DNA of 48,593 bases from Longimicrobiales bacterium (GTDB lineage Bacteria > Gemmatimonadota > Gemmatimonadetes > Longimicrobiales > RSA9): positions 1-48,593 of the forward strand of contig DATHUY010000126.1 in the NCBI GenBank assembly GCA_035461765.1. Reading direction: 5' to 3'. Position numbers and translations under genes: made by a program. This document shows positions 1 through 8,703 of the stretch, one piece after another. The notes under the pieces are model-generated. The model saw only the letters and a list, made by a program, of their open reading frames with translations, was not told the DNA's origin and searched no databases. Each line of letters opens with the position of its first letter. Positions within the stretch are counted from its first letter, which is position 1.

Positions 1-1
1 G

Positions 2-1123
2 AAGACGATCGTGCCCGGCTTCGTCGATACGCACGCGCACATGTGGAACCTCTGGGGCATGCACTGGAACCGCCCCTGGATCTATCTCGCGAACCTCGCC
101 TACGGCGTCACGACCACGCGCGATCCGCAGACCGCGACGACGGACGTATTGACGTACGCCGACCGCGTCGACGCCGGGCAGATACCCGGACCGCGTGTCT
201 ACTCCACCGGCCCCGGCGTCTTCTGGCAGGAAGGCATCCGTAACCTGGATGACGCGCGTTACACGCTGCGTCGTTACAGCGACTACTACGACACGAAGAC
301 GTTCAAAATGTACATGGCCGGCAACCGGCAGCAGCGGCAGTGGCTGATCATGGCCGCGCGGGAACTGAACCTGATGCCGACCACGGAGGGCGGCCTCGAC
401 TACCGCCTCAACATGACCCACGCCATGGACGGCTATCCCGGCATCGAGCACACGATGCCGGTCATCCCCGCGTACAACGACGTCGTCGAGCTGTTCAAGG
501 CATCCGGCACGACCAACACGCCGACGCTGCTCGTGTCGTACGGCGGGCCGTGGGCCGAGAACTACTTCTACACGAACGAGGACGTCATCGGCGACGAGAA
601 GCTGAAGTACTTCACGCCGGCCGAGGAGCTGAACATGAAGATCCGGCGCAGGAACCCCGGCCCCGGACCGGGCGGCTGGTTCCACGAGGATGAGTACGCG
701 TTCAGGAAGCACTCGGCATGGCTGACCGACCTGGTCGAGGCCGGCGGCAGGATCGGCGTCGGCAGCCACGGCCAGCTCCAGGGGCTCGGCTATCACTGGG
801 AAGTGTGGGCGATGCAGAGCGGCGGCATGAGCAACCATGACGTGCTGCGCGCCGCCACCATTCTTGGTGCAGAGGCGATAGGACTCGGACGCGACCTCGG
901 CTCGCTCGAGGGCGGCAAGCTGGCGGATCTGGTGATCCTCGATGGCAATCCGCTCGAGAACATCCGCAACACAAACACGATACGGTACGTGATGAAGAAC
1001 GGCCGCCTGTACGACGGCAGCACCCTCGATGAGGTGTGGCCGCAGCAGAGGACCGCGGCGCAGGAGCCGTGGCGCAACAATGCACCGAGCGTTCAGAACG
1101 GCGTGCGGGGAGGTGTGCGATGA
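2..1123 (+). CDS. Amidohydrolase domain of a PD40/amidohydrolase fusion (5' truncated by window edge)
   Basis: The reading frame is open from the first complete codon, and the residues before the first possible start (K-T-I) match the interior of the next gene (K-T-L-I-P-G-F-V-D-T-H), so this is the C-terminal part of a longer protein. The metal-binding H-x-H motif is seen at the left edge (FVDTHAHMW), followed by a conserved Lys/His-containing barrel (KTFKMYMAGN, GIEHTMP, VGSHGQLQGLGYHWE) and the closing LADLVILDGNPL strand. It is a close paralogue of the downstream gene over its whole visible length, including the C-terminal NGVR-GGVR tail. The family hydrolyses amide or ester bonds with one or two divalent metals; the substrate is unknown. 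The downstream start overlaps its stop (ATGA), so the pair is probably co-translated. By analogy the missing N-terminus should carry a signal peptide and TolB-like propeller. Confidence 0.88.
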   Translation, partial: KTIVPGFVDTHAHMWNLWGMHWNRPWIYLANLAYGVTTTRDPQTATTDVLTYADRVDAGQIPGPRVYSTGPGVFWQEGIRNLDDARYTLRRYSDYYDTKTFKMYMAGNRQQRQWLIMAARELNLMPTTEGGLDYRLNMTHAMDGYPGIEHTMPVIPAYNDVVELFKASGTTNTPTLLVSYGGPWAENYFYTNEDVIGDEKLKYFTPAEELNMKIRRRNPGPGPGGWFHEDEYAFRKHSAWLTDLVEAGGRIGVGSHGQLQGLGYHWEVWAMQSGGMSNHDVLRAATILGAEAIGLGRDLGSLEGGKLADLVILDGNPLENIRNTNTIRYVMKNGRLYDGSTLDEVWPQQRTAAQEPWRNNAPSVQNGVRGGVR

Positions 1124-4100
1124 GCCGCCTCAGCAGCCGCTACGCCAGCAGGATCGCCGCCTTCGCTCTCGGCAGCGCACTCATATCCGCTCCGGCATTC
1201 GCGCAGGGTCCGCCGGGAGGCGGGCCGGGCGGACCGAATGCGCGGGAGAAGCCACTGCCGCTGGAGGCGAAGCGCACGGCCGAGTTCACGGCGACGACCG
1301 CAACGTGGATGTCACTCGACGTGAGCCCGGACGGCAGCACGATCGTCTTCGACCTTCTCGGCGACATCTACCGCATGCCGATCGAGGGCGGCCGCGCGAC
1401 GCGACTGACGAGCGGCATCGCGTTCGACGCGCAGCCGCGCTTCAGCCCGGACGGCGAGAAGATCGTGTTCGTGTCCGACCGCAGCGGCGGCGACAATGTG
1501 TGGACACTGTCGCTCGACATGCGTGACACGACACAGGTGACGCTGGGTAACAATGCGCTGTACACGTCACCGGACTGGTCGCCGGACGGGAACTTCATCG
1601 TCGTCAGCCGCTCCGGCGGCCTGGGCGGTGCGGCCAAGCTGCAGCTCCATCACGTGGACGGCCGCAGCCCCATCCCGCTCATCCGCGCACCCGCGACGCT
1701 CAAGACGCTCGGCGCCGCGTGGAGCCCGGACGGACGCTACATCTGGTATGCGGGCCGCAACGGCGACTGGCAGTACAATGCGTTGTTCCCGCAGTTCCAG
1801 CTGTACCGCTACGACCGTCAGACGGGCGCGTCGACCCTGATGTCGTCACGTTACGGCTCCGCCTTCCGGCCGGCGCTGTCACCCGATGGCAAGTGGCTGG
1901 TGTACGGCACGCGTGAGGGCGCACAGACCGGTCTGCGCCTGCGCGACCTCGCAACCGGCGATGAGGAGTGGCTCGCCTACCCCGTACAGCGCGACGAGCT
2001 CGAGTCGCGCGCGCCGCTCGACGTGCTGCCCGGCTACAGCTTCACGCCCGACTCGCGGTTCGTCGTCGTGTCGTACGGCGGCGAGATCTGGCGCGTGCCG
2101 GTCGACCGCAGTCCAGCCGCGAAGATCGCGTTCGAGGCGGATGTGAAGCTCGATATCGGTCCCGAGGTGAAGTTCGCATATGCAATCGAGACTGACGAGA
2201 ATCTCATCGCGAAGCAGATCCGCAATCCGACGACATCGCCGGACGGCAGGCGCGTCGCATTCACCGCGTTCGACCGGCTGTGGCTCCAGGACATCGCGAT
2301 CGATGACCTCGGCAAGGTCACGCTGCAGGGCACACCGCGCCGCGTGACGACCGCCGAGGTCGGTGAATACCAGCCGGCGTGGTCGCCGGACGGGCGCTCG
2401 CTTGCATTCGTTACCTGGGGCGATGGCGACGGCGGCCACATCATGCGGGTCGCGACCACCGGCAACGCGCGGCCGACACAGCTGACGCGTGCCGCGGCAC
2501 TCTACACCAATCTGGCCTGGACGCCCGACGGCTCGCGCATCGTCGCAACCCGCTCGGCCGCGCGCGACCTGAAGGAAGGCGTCGCAAGCGGATTCTTCCC
2601 GACGCTCGGCGGACAGTTCGTATGGCTACCGGCGTCCGGCGGCGACCTGACCGTCATCGCGCCGTCCGGCAGCCGCGATGTCGCCCATTTCCGCGCGGAC
2701 GATCCCGACCGGATCTACGCGTACAGCCCGATGGAAGGCCTGGTGTCGTTCCGCTGGGACGGCACGGACGCGAAGTCCCATCTGCGGGTCGCCGGCACAC
2801 CGTCCATGGGCGGCACGCCGCACGATGATGAGCACCTGGTCCTGCCGCGGCGCGTGTTCCCGTTCGCGAAGCCGGAGCTGACGCTCGTCAATGACGGCAT
2901 GGAACCCTCCATGCCGGGCCCGCCCGCGGGTCTCGTGATGATGGCGCCGCGCGGCGACTACGCGTTCGCGCAGGTCGGCAACGACATCTACGCGATCATG
3001 ATCCCGCAGATCGGCGGCGCCGCTCCGGTCGTGAGCGTCGGCAGCGTCAACAGTCCGCCCGTGCCGATGCGCAAGCTCACCGACATCGGTGGCGAGTTTC
3101 CGTCATGGAGCGCGGATGGTGAGCGCGTGCACTGGGCGATCGGAAATGCACTCGTCACGTACGACATCGGCCGCGCACTCGCGGTCGAGGACAGCGTCGA
3201 GCGGTTCGAGCAGGCGCAGAAGGACAGCGCACACTACGCCCGTACCGTGATCGACAGCCTCAAGGCCGTGCGTGCACGTGCGGACAGTGTGAAGAAGGAG
3301 TCCGGCGCGGTTCCCGATTCACTCCAGGCACGGATCAACGCCTTGCGCGCGGACTCCGTGAAGGTGCGCGCCGATTCACTGATCGCACGCGTGGACTCGA
3401 TGCGGCTGAAAGCGGACTCGCTGCTCGCCCGTGCCGAGGCCATCCGCCTCGGCCAGGACACCATTGAGGCCGACACGACGAAGGGCTACAAACCGCACGA
3501 GACGCGCATTACCGTCACTACCGCGCGCGACATGCCGCGCGGCACCATCGTGCTGAGAGGCGGTCGCGTGCTCACGATGAAGGAGCACGAGATCATCGAG
3601 AACGCCGACGTGCTCGTGCGGGACAACCGCATCATTGCCGTCGGACCGCGCGGCGAGGTGGAGATACCGGCTGATGCCCACGTGATCGATGTCTCGGGGA
3701 AGACGCTGATCCCCGGATTCGTCGACACACACTACCACGCGCAGTGGCTCGTCCCGGAGATCCATCCGGGACAGGCGTGGCAGTACCTCACCAGCCTCGC
3801 CTACGGTGTCACCACCACGCGTGACCCGCAGACGGCCTCAACGGACATCCTGAGCTACGCCGATCGCGTGGACGCCGGCGGCATGGTAGGGCCGCGCATC
3901 TACTCCACCGGACCCGGCGTGTTCAGCGGTGAGAACGTGCGTAACCTCGAGCACGCGAAGACCATCCTCAGGCGCTATGCCGAGTATTACGACACGAAGA
4001 CGCTCAAGATGTACATGACCGGCAACCGGCAGCAGCGGCAGTGGATCATCCAGGCCGCGAAGGAGCTGGAGCTGATGCCGACCACTGAGGGCGGTCTCGA

Positions 4101-4827
4101 CTTCAAGCTCGATCTCACGCACGCGCTCGATGGCTATCCCGGCATCGAGCACAACCTGCCGATCGCGCCCATCTTCATGGACGTCGTCGAGCTGTTCAAG
4201 GCGTCCCAGACGACGAACAGCCCGACGCTGCTCGTCTCCTACGGCGGGCCGTTCGGGGAGAATTACTACTACTCCCGCGAGAACGTGCACGACGACCCGA
4301 AGATGCAGCGATTCATGCCGGAGGCCGCACTCGATGCGCGCAGCCGGCGGCGCGGTCCCGGCGCGGGTGGGAGCCCCGGTCAGGCCGGCTGGTTCCTCGA
4401 GGAGGAATACATCTTCCCGCAGCACGCGGAGTTCACGAAGAAGCTCATCGAGAATGGCGCCCGCGCCGCCGTCGGCAGTCACGGCCAGCTCCAGGGCGTC
4501 GGCTACCACTGGGAGCTCTGGTCCATGGCATCGGGCGGCCTGTCCGCCCACGATGCACTCCGCGCCGCGACGATCTACGGCGCCGAGGCGATCGGATTCG
4601 GCGCCGACATCGGCTCGATCGAGGCCGGCAAGCTCGCGGACATCCTGGTCCTCGACGCGGACCCGCTCGCCGACCTGCGCAATACGACCAGCCTGCGGTA
4701 CGTGATGAAGAACGGGCGGGTCTACGACGCTGCGACGCTGGACGAGGTCTGGCCGCGCCAGAAGCCGCTTCCGGCGCAGTACTGGCGTAGCGAGGCGCCG
4801 AACGGAGTACGCGCCGGCGTCCGATAG
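1120..4827 (+). CDS. Exported TolB-like (PD40) beta-propeller / amidohydrolase fusion protein
   Basis: A 1235-residue protein. The start at the ATGA overlap is chosen because a GGGGAGGT ribosome site lies 5 bases upstream and it opens a signal peptide (AAFALGSALISAPAFAQ); the upstream extension reads as shadow sequence. Residues about 60-670 contain repeated S-P-D-G blade motifs of a PD40/TolB propeller. Residues about 690-790 form a charged, helix-prone linker with repeated A-D-S-L/V units, likely coiled coil. From about 805 an amidohydrolase domain follows: IVLRGGRVLTM, PGFVDTHYHAQW (H-x-H metal site), GIEHNLP, VGSHGQLQG and LADILVLDADPL. Family knowledge: propeller-amidohydrolase fusions are exported metal-dependent hydrolases, often suspected of acting on cyclic peptides or imino acids; no substrate can be read here. 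It ends just before a strong terminator, so it closes the operon. Confidence 0.9.
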   Translation: MSRLSSRYASRIAAFALGSALISAPAFAQGPPGGGPGGPNAREKPLPLEAKRTAEFTATTATWMSLDVSPDGSTIVFDLLGDIYRMPIEGGRATRLTSGIAFDAQPRFSPDGEKIVFVSDRSGGDNVWTLSLDMRDTTQVTLGNNALYTSPDWSPDGNFIVVSRSGGLGGAAKLQLHHVDGRSPIPLIRAPATLKTLGAAWSPDGRYIWYAGRNGDWQYNALFPQFQLYRYDRQTGASTLMSSRYGSAFRPALSPDGKWLVYGTREGAQTGLRLRDLATGDEEWLAYPVQRDELESRAPLDVLPGYSFTPDSRFVVVSYGGEIWRVPVDRSPAAKIAFEADVKLDIGPEVKFAYAIETDENLIAKQIRNPTTSPDGRRVAFTAFDRLWLQDIAIDDLGKVTLQGTPRRVTTAEVGEYQPAWSPDGRSLAFVTWGDGDGGHIMRVATTGNARPTQLTRAAALYTNLAWTPDGSRIVATRSAARDLKEGVASGFFPTLGGQFVWLPASGGDLTVIAPSGSRDVAHFRADDPDRIYAYSPMEGLVSFRWDGTDAKSHLRVAGTPSMGGTPHDDEHLVLPRRVFPFAKPELTLVNDGMEPSMPGPPAGLVMMAPRGDYAFAQVGNDIYAIMIPQIGGAAPVVSVGSVNSPPVPMRKLTDIGGEFPSWSADGERVHWAIGNALVTYDIGRALAVEDSVERFEQAQKDSAHYARTVIDSLKAVRARADSVKKESGAVPDSLQARINALRADSVKVRADSLIARVDSMRLKADSLLARAEAIRLGQDTIEADTTKGYKPHETRITVTTARDMPRGTIVLRGGRVLTMKEHEIIENADVLVRDNRIIAVGPRGEVEIPADAHVIDVSGKTLIPGFVDTHYHAQWLVPEIHPGQAWQYLTSLAYGVTTTRDPQTASTDILSYADRVDAGGMVGPRIYSTGPGVFSGENVRNLEHAKTILRRYAEYYDTKTLKMYMTGNRQQRQWIIQAAKELELMPTTEGGLDFKLDLTHALDGYPGIEHNLPIAPIFMDVVELFKASQTTNSPTLLVSYGGPFGENYYYSRENVHDDPKMQRFMPEAALDARSRRRGPGAGGSPGQAGWFLEEEYIFPQHAEFTKKLIENGARAAVGSHGQLQGVGYHWELWSMASGGLSAHDALRAATIYGAEAIGFGADIGSIEAGKLADILVLDADPLADLRNTTSLRYVMKNGRVYDAATLDEVWPRQKPLPAQYWRSEAPNGVRAGVR

Positions 4828-4832
4828 ACCGA

Positions 4833-4868
4833 GCGGACCGGCCTGCGCATTACGACAGGCCGGTCCGC
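4833..4868 (+). terminator. Rho-independent terminator after the amidohydrolase pair
   Basis: A perfect 13-bp inverted repeat (GCGGACCGGCCTG / CAGGCCGGTCCGC) with a 10-base loop begins 6 bases after the stop codon and is followed by CGCTGCTTTTCC, a short T run. It ends the tandem amidohydrolase operon. The remaining 240 bases before the next gene contain only a GC-alternating stretch (4951-4977) and a TATACA hexamer at 5039-5044 that could be a -10 box for the following gene. Confidence 0.85.
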
Positions 4869-5107
4869 CGCTGCTTTTCCATGGATTCGAGGCGATTACT
4901 TCAGGCGTGAATCGGGATCGGCAGCGGCCCGCTGTGCGCGATTGACCCCCGCGCGCACCCGCGCGCTCGCGCGCGCCCGAAGCCGTATCCCCGACCTCCT
5001 GACCGTCCGGGGGTGCGCTTTCTCCCATCCCGGTCCATTATACAGGCCTGCCCCAGACCACCCGACAGCCGGATGAGCCCAGCTCGAACCTGAACCCCGG
5101 GTCCGTT

Positions 5108-5620
5108 ATGGAAGTCACGCTTCATGTGAATGGCAACGCGCACACGGTCGACGTTCCGGACGACATGCCGCTCCTGTGGGTGCTGCGCGACGTCCTGGAC
5201 CTGAAGGGCACGAAGTTCGGCTGCGGTGTGGCGCAGTGCGGTGCCTGCACGGTGCATGTGAACGGTTCGCCCACACGCTCCTGCATCACGCGCGTGTCCG
5301 CTGTGGACGGTGCGCAGATCCGCACGATCGAGGGGCTTTCGCCGGACGGTACCCATGCGCTGCAGCGCGCGTGGATGGAGCTGGACGTGCCGCAGTGCGG
5401 GTACTGCCAGGCCGGCCAGCTGATGTCGGCCGCCGCGCTGCTTGAGCGCACGCCGGTCCCGACCGACGATGACATCGATACCGCCATGAACGGCAATCTC
5501 TGCCGTTGCACGACCTACCTGCGCATCCGCAGGGCGATCCATCACGCGGCGTCGCTTCAGACGCAGGCGACGCCGGTGGGCGCAGGCGCACGACAGGGTG
5601 ACACCGGGGAGACGCCATGA
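5108..5620 (+). CDS. iorA: (2Fe-2S)-binding small subunit of a molybdenum hydroxylase (isoquinoline 1-oxidoreductase alpha-like)
   Basis: A 170-residue protein with the two-cluster signature of the xanthine-oxidase-family iron-sulfur subunit. An N-terminal plant-ferredoxin-like cluster is bound by C39, C44, C47 and C59 ([15 protein letters not shown]). A helical C-terminal cluster is bound by C97, C100, C132 and C134 ([18 protein letters not shown]). It would pass electrons from the molybdenum centre in the large subunit to an external acceptor. The downstream molybdopterin subunit overlaps it by 4 bases (ATGA), as in IorAB-type two-subunit enzymes, which lack the separate FAD subunit. No convincing ribosome site precedes the ATG. 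The last 30 residues are low complexity. The symbol is by family resemblance; the substrate is unknown. Confidence 0.9.
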   Translation: MEVTLHVNGNAHTVDVPDDMPLLWVLRDVLDLKGTKFGCGVAQCGACTVHVNGSPTRSCITRVSAVDGAQIRTIEGLSPDGTHALQRAWMELDVPQCGYCQAGQLMSAAALLERTPVPTDDDIDTAMNGNLCRCTTYLRIRRAIHHAASLQTQATPVGAGARQGDTGETP

Positions 5621-7800
5621 GTACGACGATCAGCCGACGCCGCTTTCTCGGAGCGACGATCGTTGCCGGCGGCGGACTCCTGCTCGGCTTCAGACTCAGT
5701 CCTGCGGGTGCGACGGAGCCGCTGTTCGACGCGATCACGAACGAATTCGTGCCGAACGCGTGGATCCGGATCACGCCGGACAACGTCATCACGCTGATTG
5801 CGCAGAATCCGGAGATAGGGCAAGGCGTCAAGGCGATGCTACCGATGCTGATCGCCGATGAGCTGGACGCCGAGTGGAGCCGCGTTCGCATCGAGCAGGG
5901 CGGCTACGACCCGGAGAAGTTCACCGGTCAGTTCGCGGGCGGCAGCAACGCGACTCCGTCGCACTGGCTGCCGATGCGGCGCGTCGGCGCCGCGGCGCGT
6001 GCCATGCTCGTCACCGCCGCGGCACGCTCGTGGGGTGTGCCCGAATCCGAATGCGAGACGCGCGACAGTGCGGTGCATCATCGCACGACCGGCCGGTCGC
6101 GCACGTATGGCGAGCTCGGCACCGAAGCCGCGCAGGTGCCGCCGCCCGATCTCGAGACGGTGCCACTCAAGGATCCGACCGAATTCCGCATCATCGGCAC
6201 GAACGTCCGTAACGTCGACAATCTCGCGATCGTTACGGGCCGGCCGCTCTATGGCATCGACCTGACGCTGCCGGGGATGCTGCACGCCGTGTATGTGAAG
6301 TGCCCTGTATTCGGTGGCACCGTCGCGGGCGCGAACCTGGACGAGGTCCGTGCGCTGCCGGGAGTGCGTCATGCGTTCGTGCTGGAGGGCGGTACTGCTC
6401 TGAACGGTCTGCTCGGCGGTGTCGCGATCCTGGCTGACACGTGGTGGCAGGCGAACTCCGCGCGGCGGACGCTCGTGGTGGAATGGAACGAGGGTGAAAC
6501 GGCGGCGCAGAGCAGCGAGGCCTTCGCGCGACAGGCGGCCGCCCTGTCACAGCAGCCCCCGGAACGCAGTCTCCGGACTGATGGTGACGTGACGGCCGCA
6601 CTTGGTACTGCCGCGCACACCGTGAGTGCGGAATATCACTACCCGTTCATCTCGCATGCGCCGCTCGAGCCACAGAACTGCACCGCGCATTACCGCGACG
6701 GCAAGCTCGAGATCTGGGCGCCGTCCCAGACGCCGCAGAGCGGCATGCGGCTGGTGTCCACCACGCTCGGCATCGACGAAAGCGACATCACGATCCATCT
6801 CATGCGCATCGGCGGCGGATTCGGGCGCCGGCTCGCGAACGATTACATGGTCGAGGCTGCCGCGATCGCGCGCGAGGTCGACGTACCGGTCAAGCTGCTG
6901 TGGACACGCGAGGACGACATGCAGCACGACTTCTACCGGCCGGCCGGCTGGCACTACCTGACCGGCGGCGTGGACGGGAACGGCCGGCTGGTCGCGTGGC
7001 GCGACCACTTCGTGTCTTTCGGCGCGGGTGAACGGTTTGCGTCGAGCGCGGGTATCCAGCCGACGGAGTTCCCGGCGCGCTTCGTGCCCAACTTCGCGCT
7101 CGATGTGTCGCTCATGCAGTCCGGTGTCCCGACCGGCGCACTGCGCGCGCCTGGCAGCAACGGCCTGTGTTTCGTCATGCAGGGCTTCATCAACGAGCTG
7201 GCGCACGCGGCCGGTGTCGATCCCGTCCAGTTCCGGCTCGACCTGCTGTCGCAGGTACACGATACGGATGGCTGGGACGCCGACCGCATGCGCGGCGTGC
7301 TCGAGCTGGTGGCAGAGAAATCCGGCTGGGGCTCACGCCGGCTGCCGCGCGGCACGGGGATGGGTGTGGCGTTCCATTTCAGCCATCGCGGCTATTTCGC
7401 CGAGGTCGTCCAGGCGACCGTGAGCCGGGACGGCGAGCTCAAGGTGGACAAGGTGTGGGTCGCCGGCGATGTCGGCAGCCAGATCATCAATCCCCTGAAT
7501 GCGGAGCACAACGTGCAGGGAGCCGCCCTGGACGGCATCGCGGAAGCGCTCGGCCAGGAGATCACCATCGAGAACGGGCGCACAGTGCAGAGCAACTTCC
7601 ACAATTTCCCGCTGCTGCGGCTGACCCAGGCGCCGCCGGAAGTAGAGGTGCATTTCCGCGTGACCGACAATCCGCCCACGGGCCTCGGCGAACCGGCACT
7701 GCCGCCGGTGATTCCGGCTCTGTGTGCGGCGATATTCGAAGCGACGGGCAGACGAATCCGCTCGCTGCCGCTGTCGAAGCACGACCTGAGCTGGACGTGA
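5617..7800 (+). CDS. iorB: Molybdopterin-binding large subunit of a molybdenum hydroxylase (isoquinoline 1-oxidoreductase beta-like)
   Basis: A 727-residue catalytic subunit of the xanthine dehydrogenase superfamily. The N-terminus is a twin-arginine signal (SRRRFLG followed by a hydrophobic stretch ending near residue 32), so the folded cofactor-loaded enzyme is exported to the periplasm with its small subunit riding along. Cofactor-binding motifs visible are [22 protein letters not shown] and, near the C-terminus, [14 protein letters not shown], which contains the conserved catalytic Glu. The length is typical of IorB-like proteins. Translation is coupled to the small subunit by a 4-base overlap, with a GGGAGAC ribosome site inside the upstream gene. 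Known members hydroxylate N-heterocycles or oxidise aldehydes; which applies is undetermined. No cofactor-maturation gene (XdhC-like) is nearby. Confidence 0.92.
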   Translation: MSTTISRRRFLGATIVAGGGLLLGFRLSPAGATEPLFDAITNEFVPNAWIRITPDNVITLIAQNPEIGQGVKAMLPMLIADELDAEWSRVRIEQGGYDPEKFTGQFAGGSNATPSHWLPMRRVGAAARAMLVTAAARSWGVPESECETRDSAVHHRTTGRSRTYGELGTEAAQVPPPDLETVPLKDPTEFRIIGTNVRNVDNLAIVTGRPLYGIDLTLPGMLHAVYVKCPVFGGTVAGANLDEVRALPGVRHAFVLEGGTALNGLLGGVAILADTWWQANSARRTLVVEWNEGETAAQSSEAFARQAAALSQQPPERSLRTDGDVTAALGTAAHTVSAEYHYPFISHAPLEPQNCTAHYRDGKLEIWAPSQTPQSGMRLVSTTLGIDESDITIHLMRIGGGFGRRLANDYMVEAAAIAREVDVPVKLLWTREDDMQHDFYRPAGWHYLTGGVDGNGRLVAWRDHFVSFGAGERFASSAGIQPTEFPARFVPNFALDVSLMQSGVPTGALRAPGSNGLCFVMQGFINELAHAAGVDPVQFRLDLLSQVHDTDGWDADRMRGVLELVAEKSGWGSRRLPRGTGMGVAFHFSHRGYFAEVVQATVSRDGELKVDKVWVAGDVGSQIINPLNAEHNVQGAALDGIAEALGQEITIENGRTVQSNFHNFPLLRLTQAPPEVEVHFRVTDNPPTGLGEPALPPVIPALCAAIFEATGRRIRSLPLSKHDLSWT

Positions 7801-7813
7801 CCGACAGGCGCAC

Positions 7814-7844
7814 GCCCGAAAACGCGGGCCGCCCGCAGACGGGC
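7814..7844 (+). terminator. Two tandem small GC hairpins after iorB
   Basis: GCCCG-AAAACG-CGGGC is immediately followed by GCCCG-CAGA-CGGGC, beginning 13 bases after the stop codon of the molybdopterin subunit. There is no T tract, so termination is only a guess; mRNA 3'-end protection is equally possible. Confidence 0.35.
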
Positions 7845-7848
7845 AGGC

Positions 7849-7860
7849 TCATGATCATGA
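7849..7860. promoter_or_regulatory. 12-bp perfect palindrome upstream of the small exported protein gene
   Basis: TCATGATCATGA is its own reverse complement and lies 37 bases before the next start codon, just after the tandem hairpins. It could be a dimeric regulator site; no regulator is known and no clear -35/-10 pair accompanies it. Confidence 0.25.
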
Positions 7861-7897
7861 TACAGCTATGCGCCATCACTCAACCCGGAGAACAACC

Positions 7898-8602
7898 ATG
7901 ATTCGTACACACCGTTCCATGCTGCTCACCACCGCGCTCCTGCTCGCTGCCGGAGCGGGCACCGCACAGGCACAGGAGACCAACCGCGCTGTCGCCGATG
8001 GCGGCATCAAGGTCGCGGGCTGGCAGGGAAAGATCGATGCACGTGCGGCCGCCGCGGGCGAGACCGTCAATGATGCGCTCCTCGCGTCGCACGGCGCTGC
8101 GCTCCACGTAAAGACCGGCCCGGCCATCACGTACTGGAATCCCGCGAATACGGCGTCCGGCAATTACACGGTGTCGGCCACGTTCAACGAGGCGAAGTAC
8201 ATGGAGCTGAACGACCACCCGCATCCCTACGGCATCGTCATCGCGGGGAACGACATGGATACCGACCAGCAGAGCTACCTGTACTGCGCGGCGAATGGGG
8301 CGGGCAACTTCATCGTGCGCGGCTTCGGACCCGAGCCGTTTCAGGTGAACGGCCGGCGCGGCGAGACGCATGAGGCGGTGAACAAGGCGGCCGGCAAGGG
8401 TGAGCCCGTCACCCAGGAGATCGCCATATCCGTGCATGGCGACCGGATCGACTGCTCCATCAATGGCACGGTCGTCGGGAGCTACCCGAAGGCGGACCTG
8501 GTCACCGCCGGTCGTCTGAAGTCGACGGACGGCGTGTTCGGCATCCGCTTCGCCCACAACACGGAAGCCACGGTCACCGGGCTCAAGGTCACGCAGCACT
8601 GA
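7898..8602 (+). CDS. Exported protein of unknown function, probable concanavalin-like beta-sandwich
   Basis: A 234-residue protein. The start is placed at the second available codon because CGGAGAA precedes it and it opens directly into a signal peptide (LLTTALLLAAGAGTAQAQ). The mature part is rich in alternating beta-strand patterns (NYTVSATFNE, YGIVIAGNDM, YLYCAANGAGNFIVRGF, DGVFGIRFAHN) that resemble the jelly-roll domains of 3-keto-disaccharide hydrolase/LamG-like secreted proteins, but no catalytic motif is evident. Two Cys residues in the mature region (YLYCAAN, DRIDCSIN) could form a disulfide. It follows the molybdenum hydroxylase on the same strand with a 97-base gap containing hairpins, so it may be separately expressed. 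The function is not recognised. Confidence 0.8.
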   Translation: MIRTHRSMLLTTALLLAAGAGTAQAQETNRAVADGGIKVAGWQGKIDARAAAAGETVNDALLASHGAALHVKTGPAITYWNPANTASGNYTVSATFNEAKYMELNDHPHPYGIVIAGNDMDTDQQSYLYCAANGAGNFIVRGFGPEPFQVNGRRGETHEAVNKAAGKGEPVTQEIAISVHGDRIDCSINGTVVGSYPKADLVTAGRLKSTDGVFGIRFAHNTEATVTGLKVTQH

Positions 8603-8644
8603 CCGACGCGGGGCCGCGCGTAGTATTGCGCGCCCGCACACAGC

Positions 8645-8681
8645 TTCGCAGCCGCGCCTGAATCAGGGGCGCGGCTGCGAA
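8645..8681. terminator. Bidirectional GC-rich hairpin between convergent genes
   Basis: A perfect 14-bp inverted repeat (TTCGCAGCCGCGCC / GGCGCGGCTGCGAA) with a 9-base loop lies between two converging genes. The position and strength argue for a shared terminator although there is no T tract on either side. Confidence 0.7.
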
Positions 8682-8703
8682 CCCCGCGGAATCGTCGAGC
8701 AGT

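Noticed and set aside
4951-4977. Alternating CG tract (Z-DNA-like) upstream of iorA
   Set aside because: Such tracts are expected in DNA of this composition; no feature supports a function.
3838-5028. 396-codon minus-strand frame opposite the second amidohydrolase
   Set aside because: Its sequence is a typical high-G+C shadow (Arg/Val/Asp-rich, no motif) opposite a gene with clear domains.
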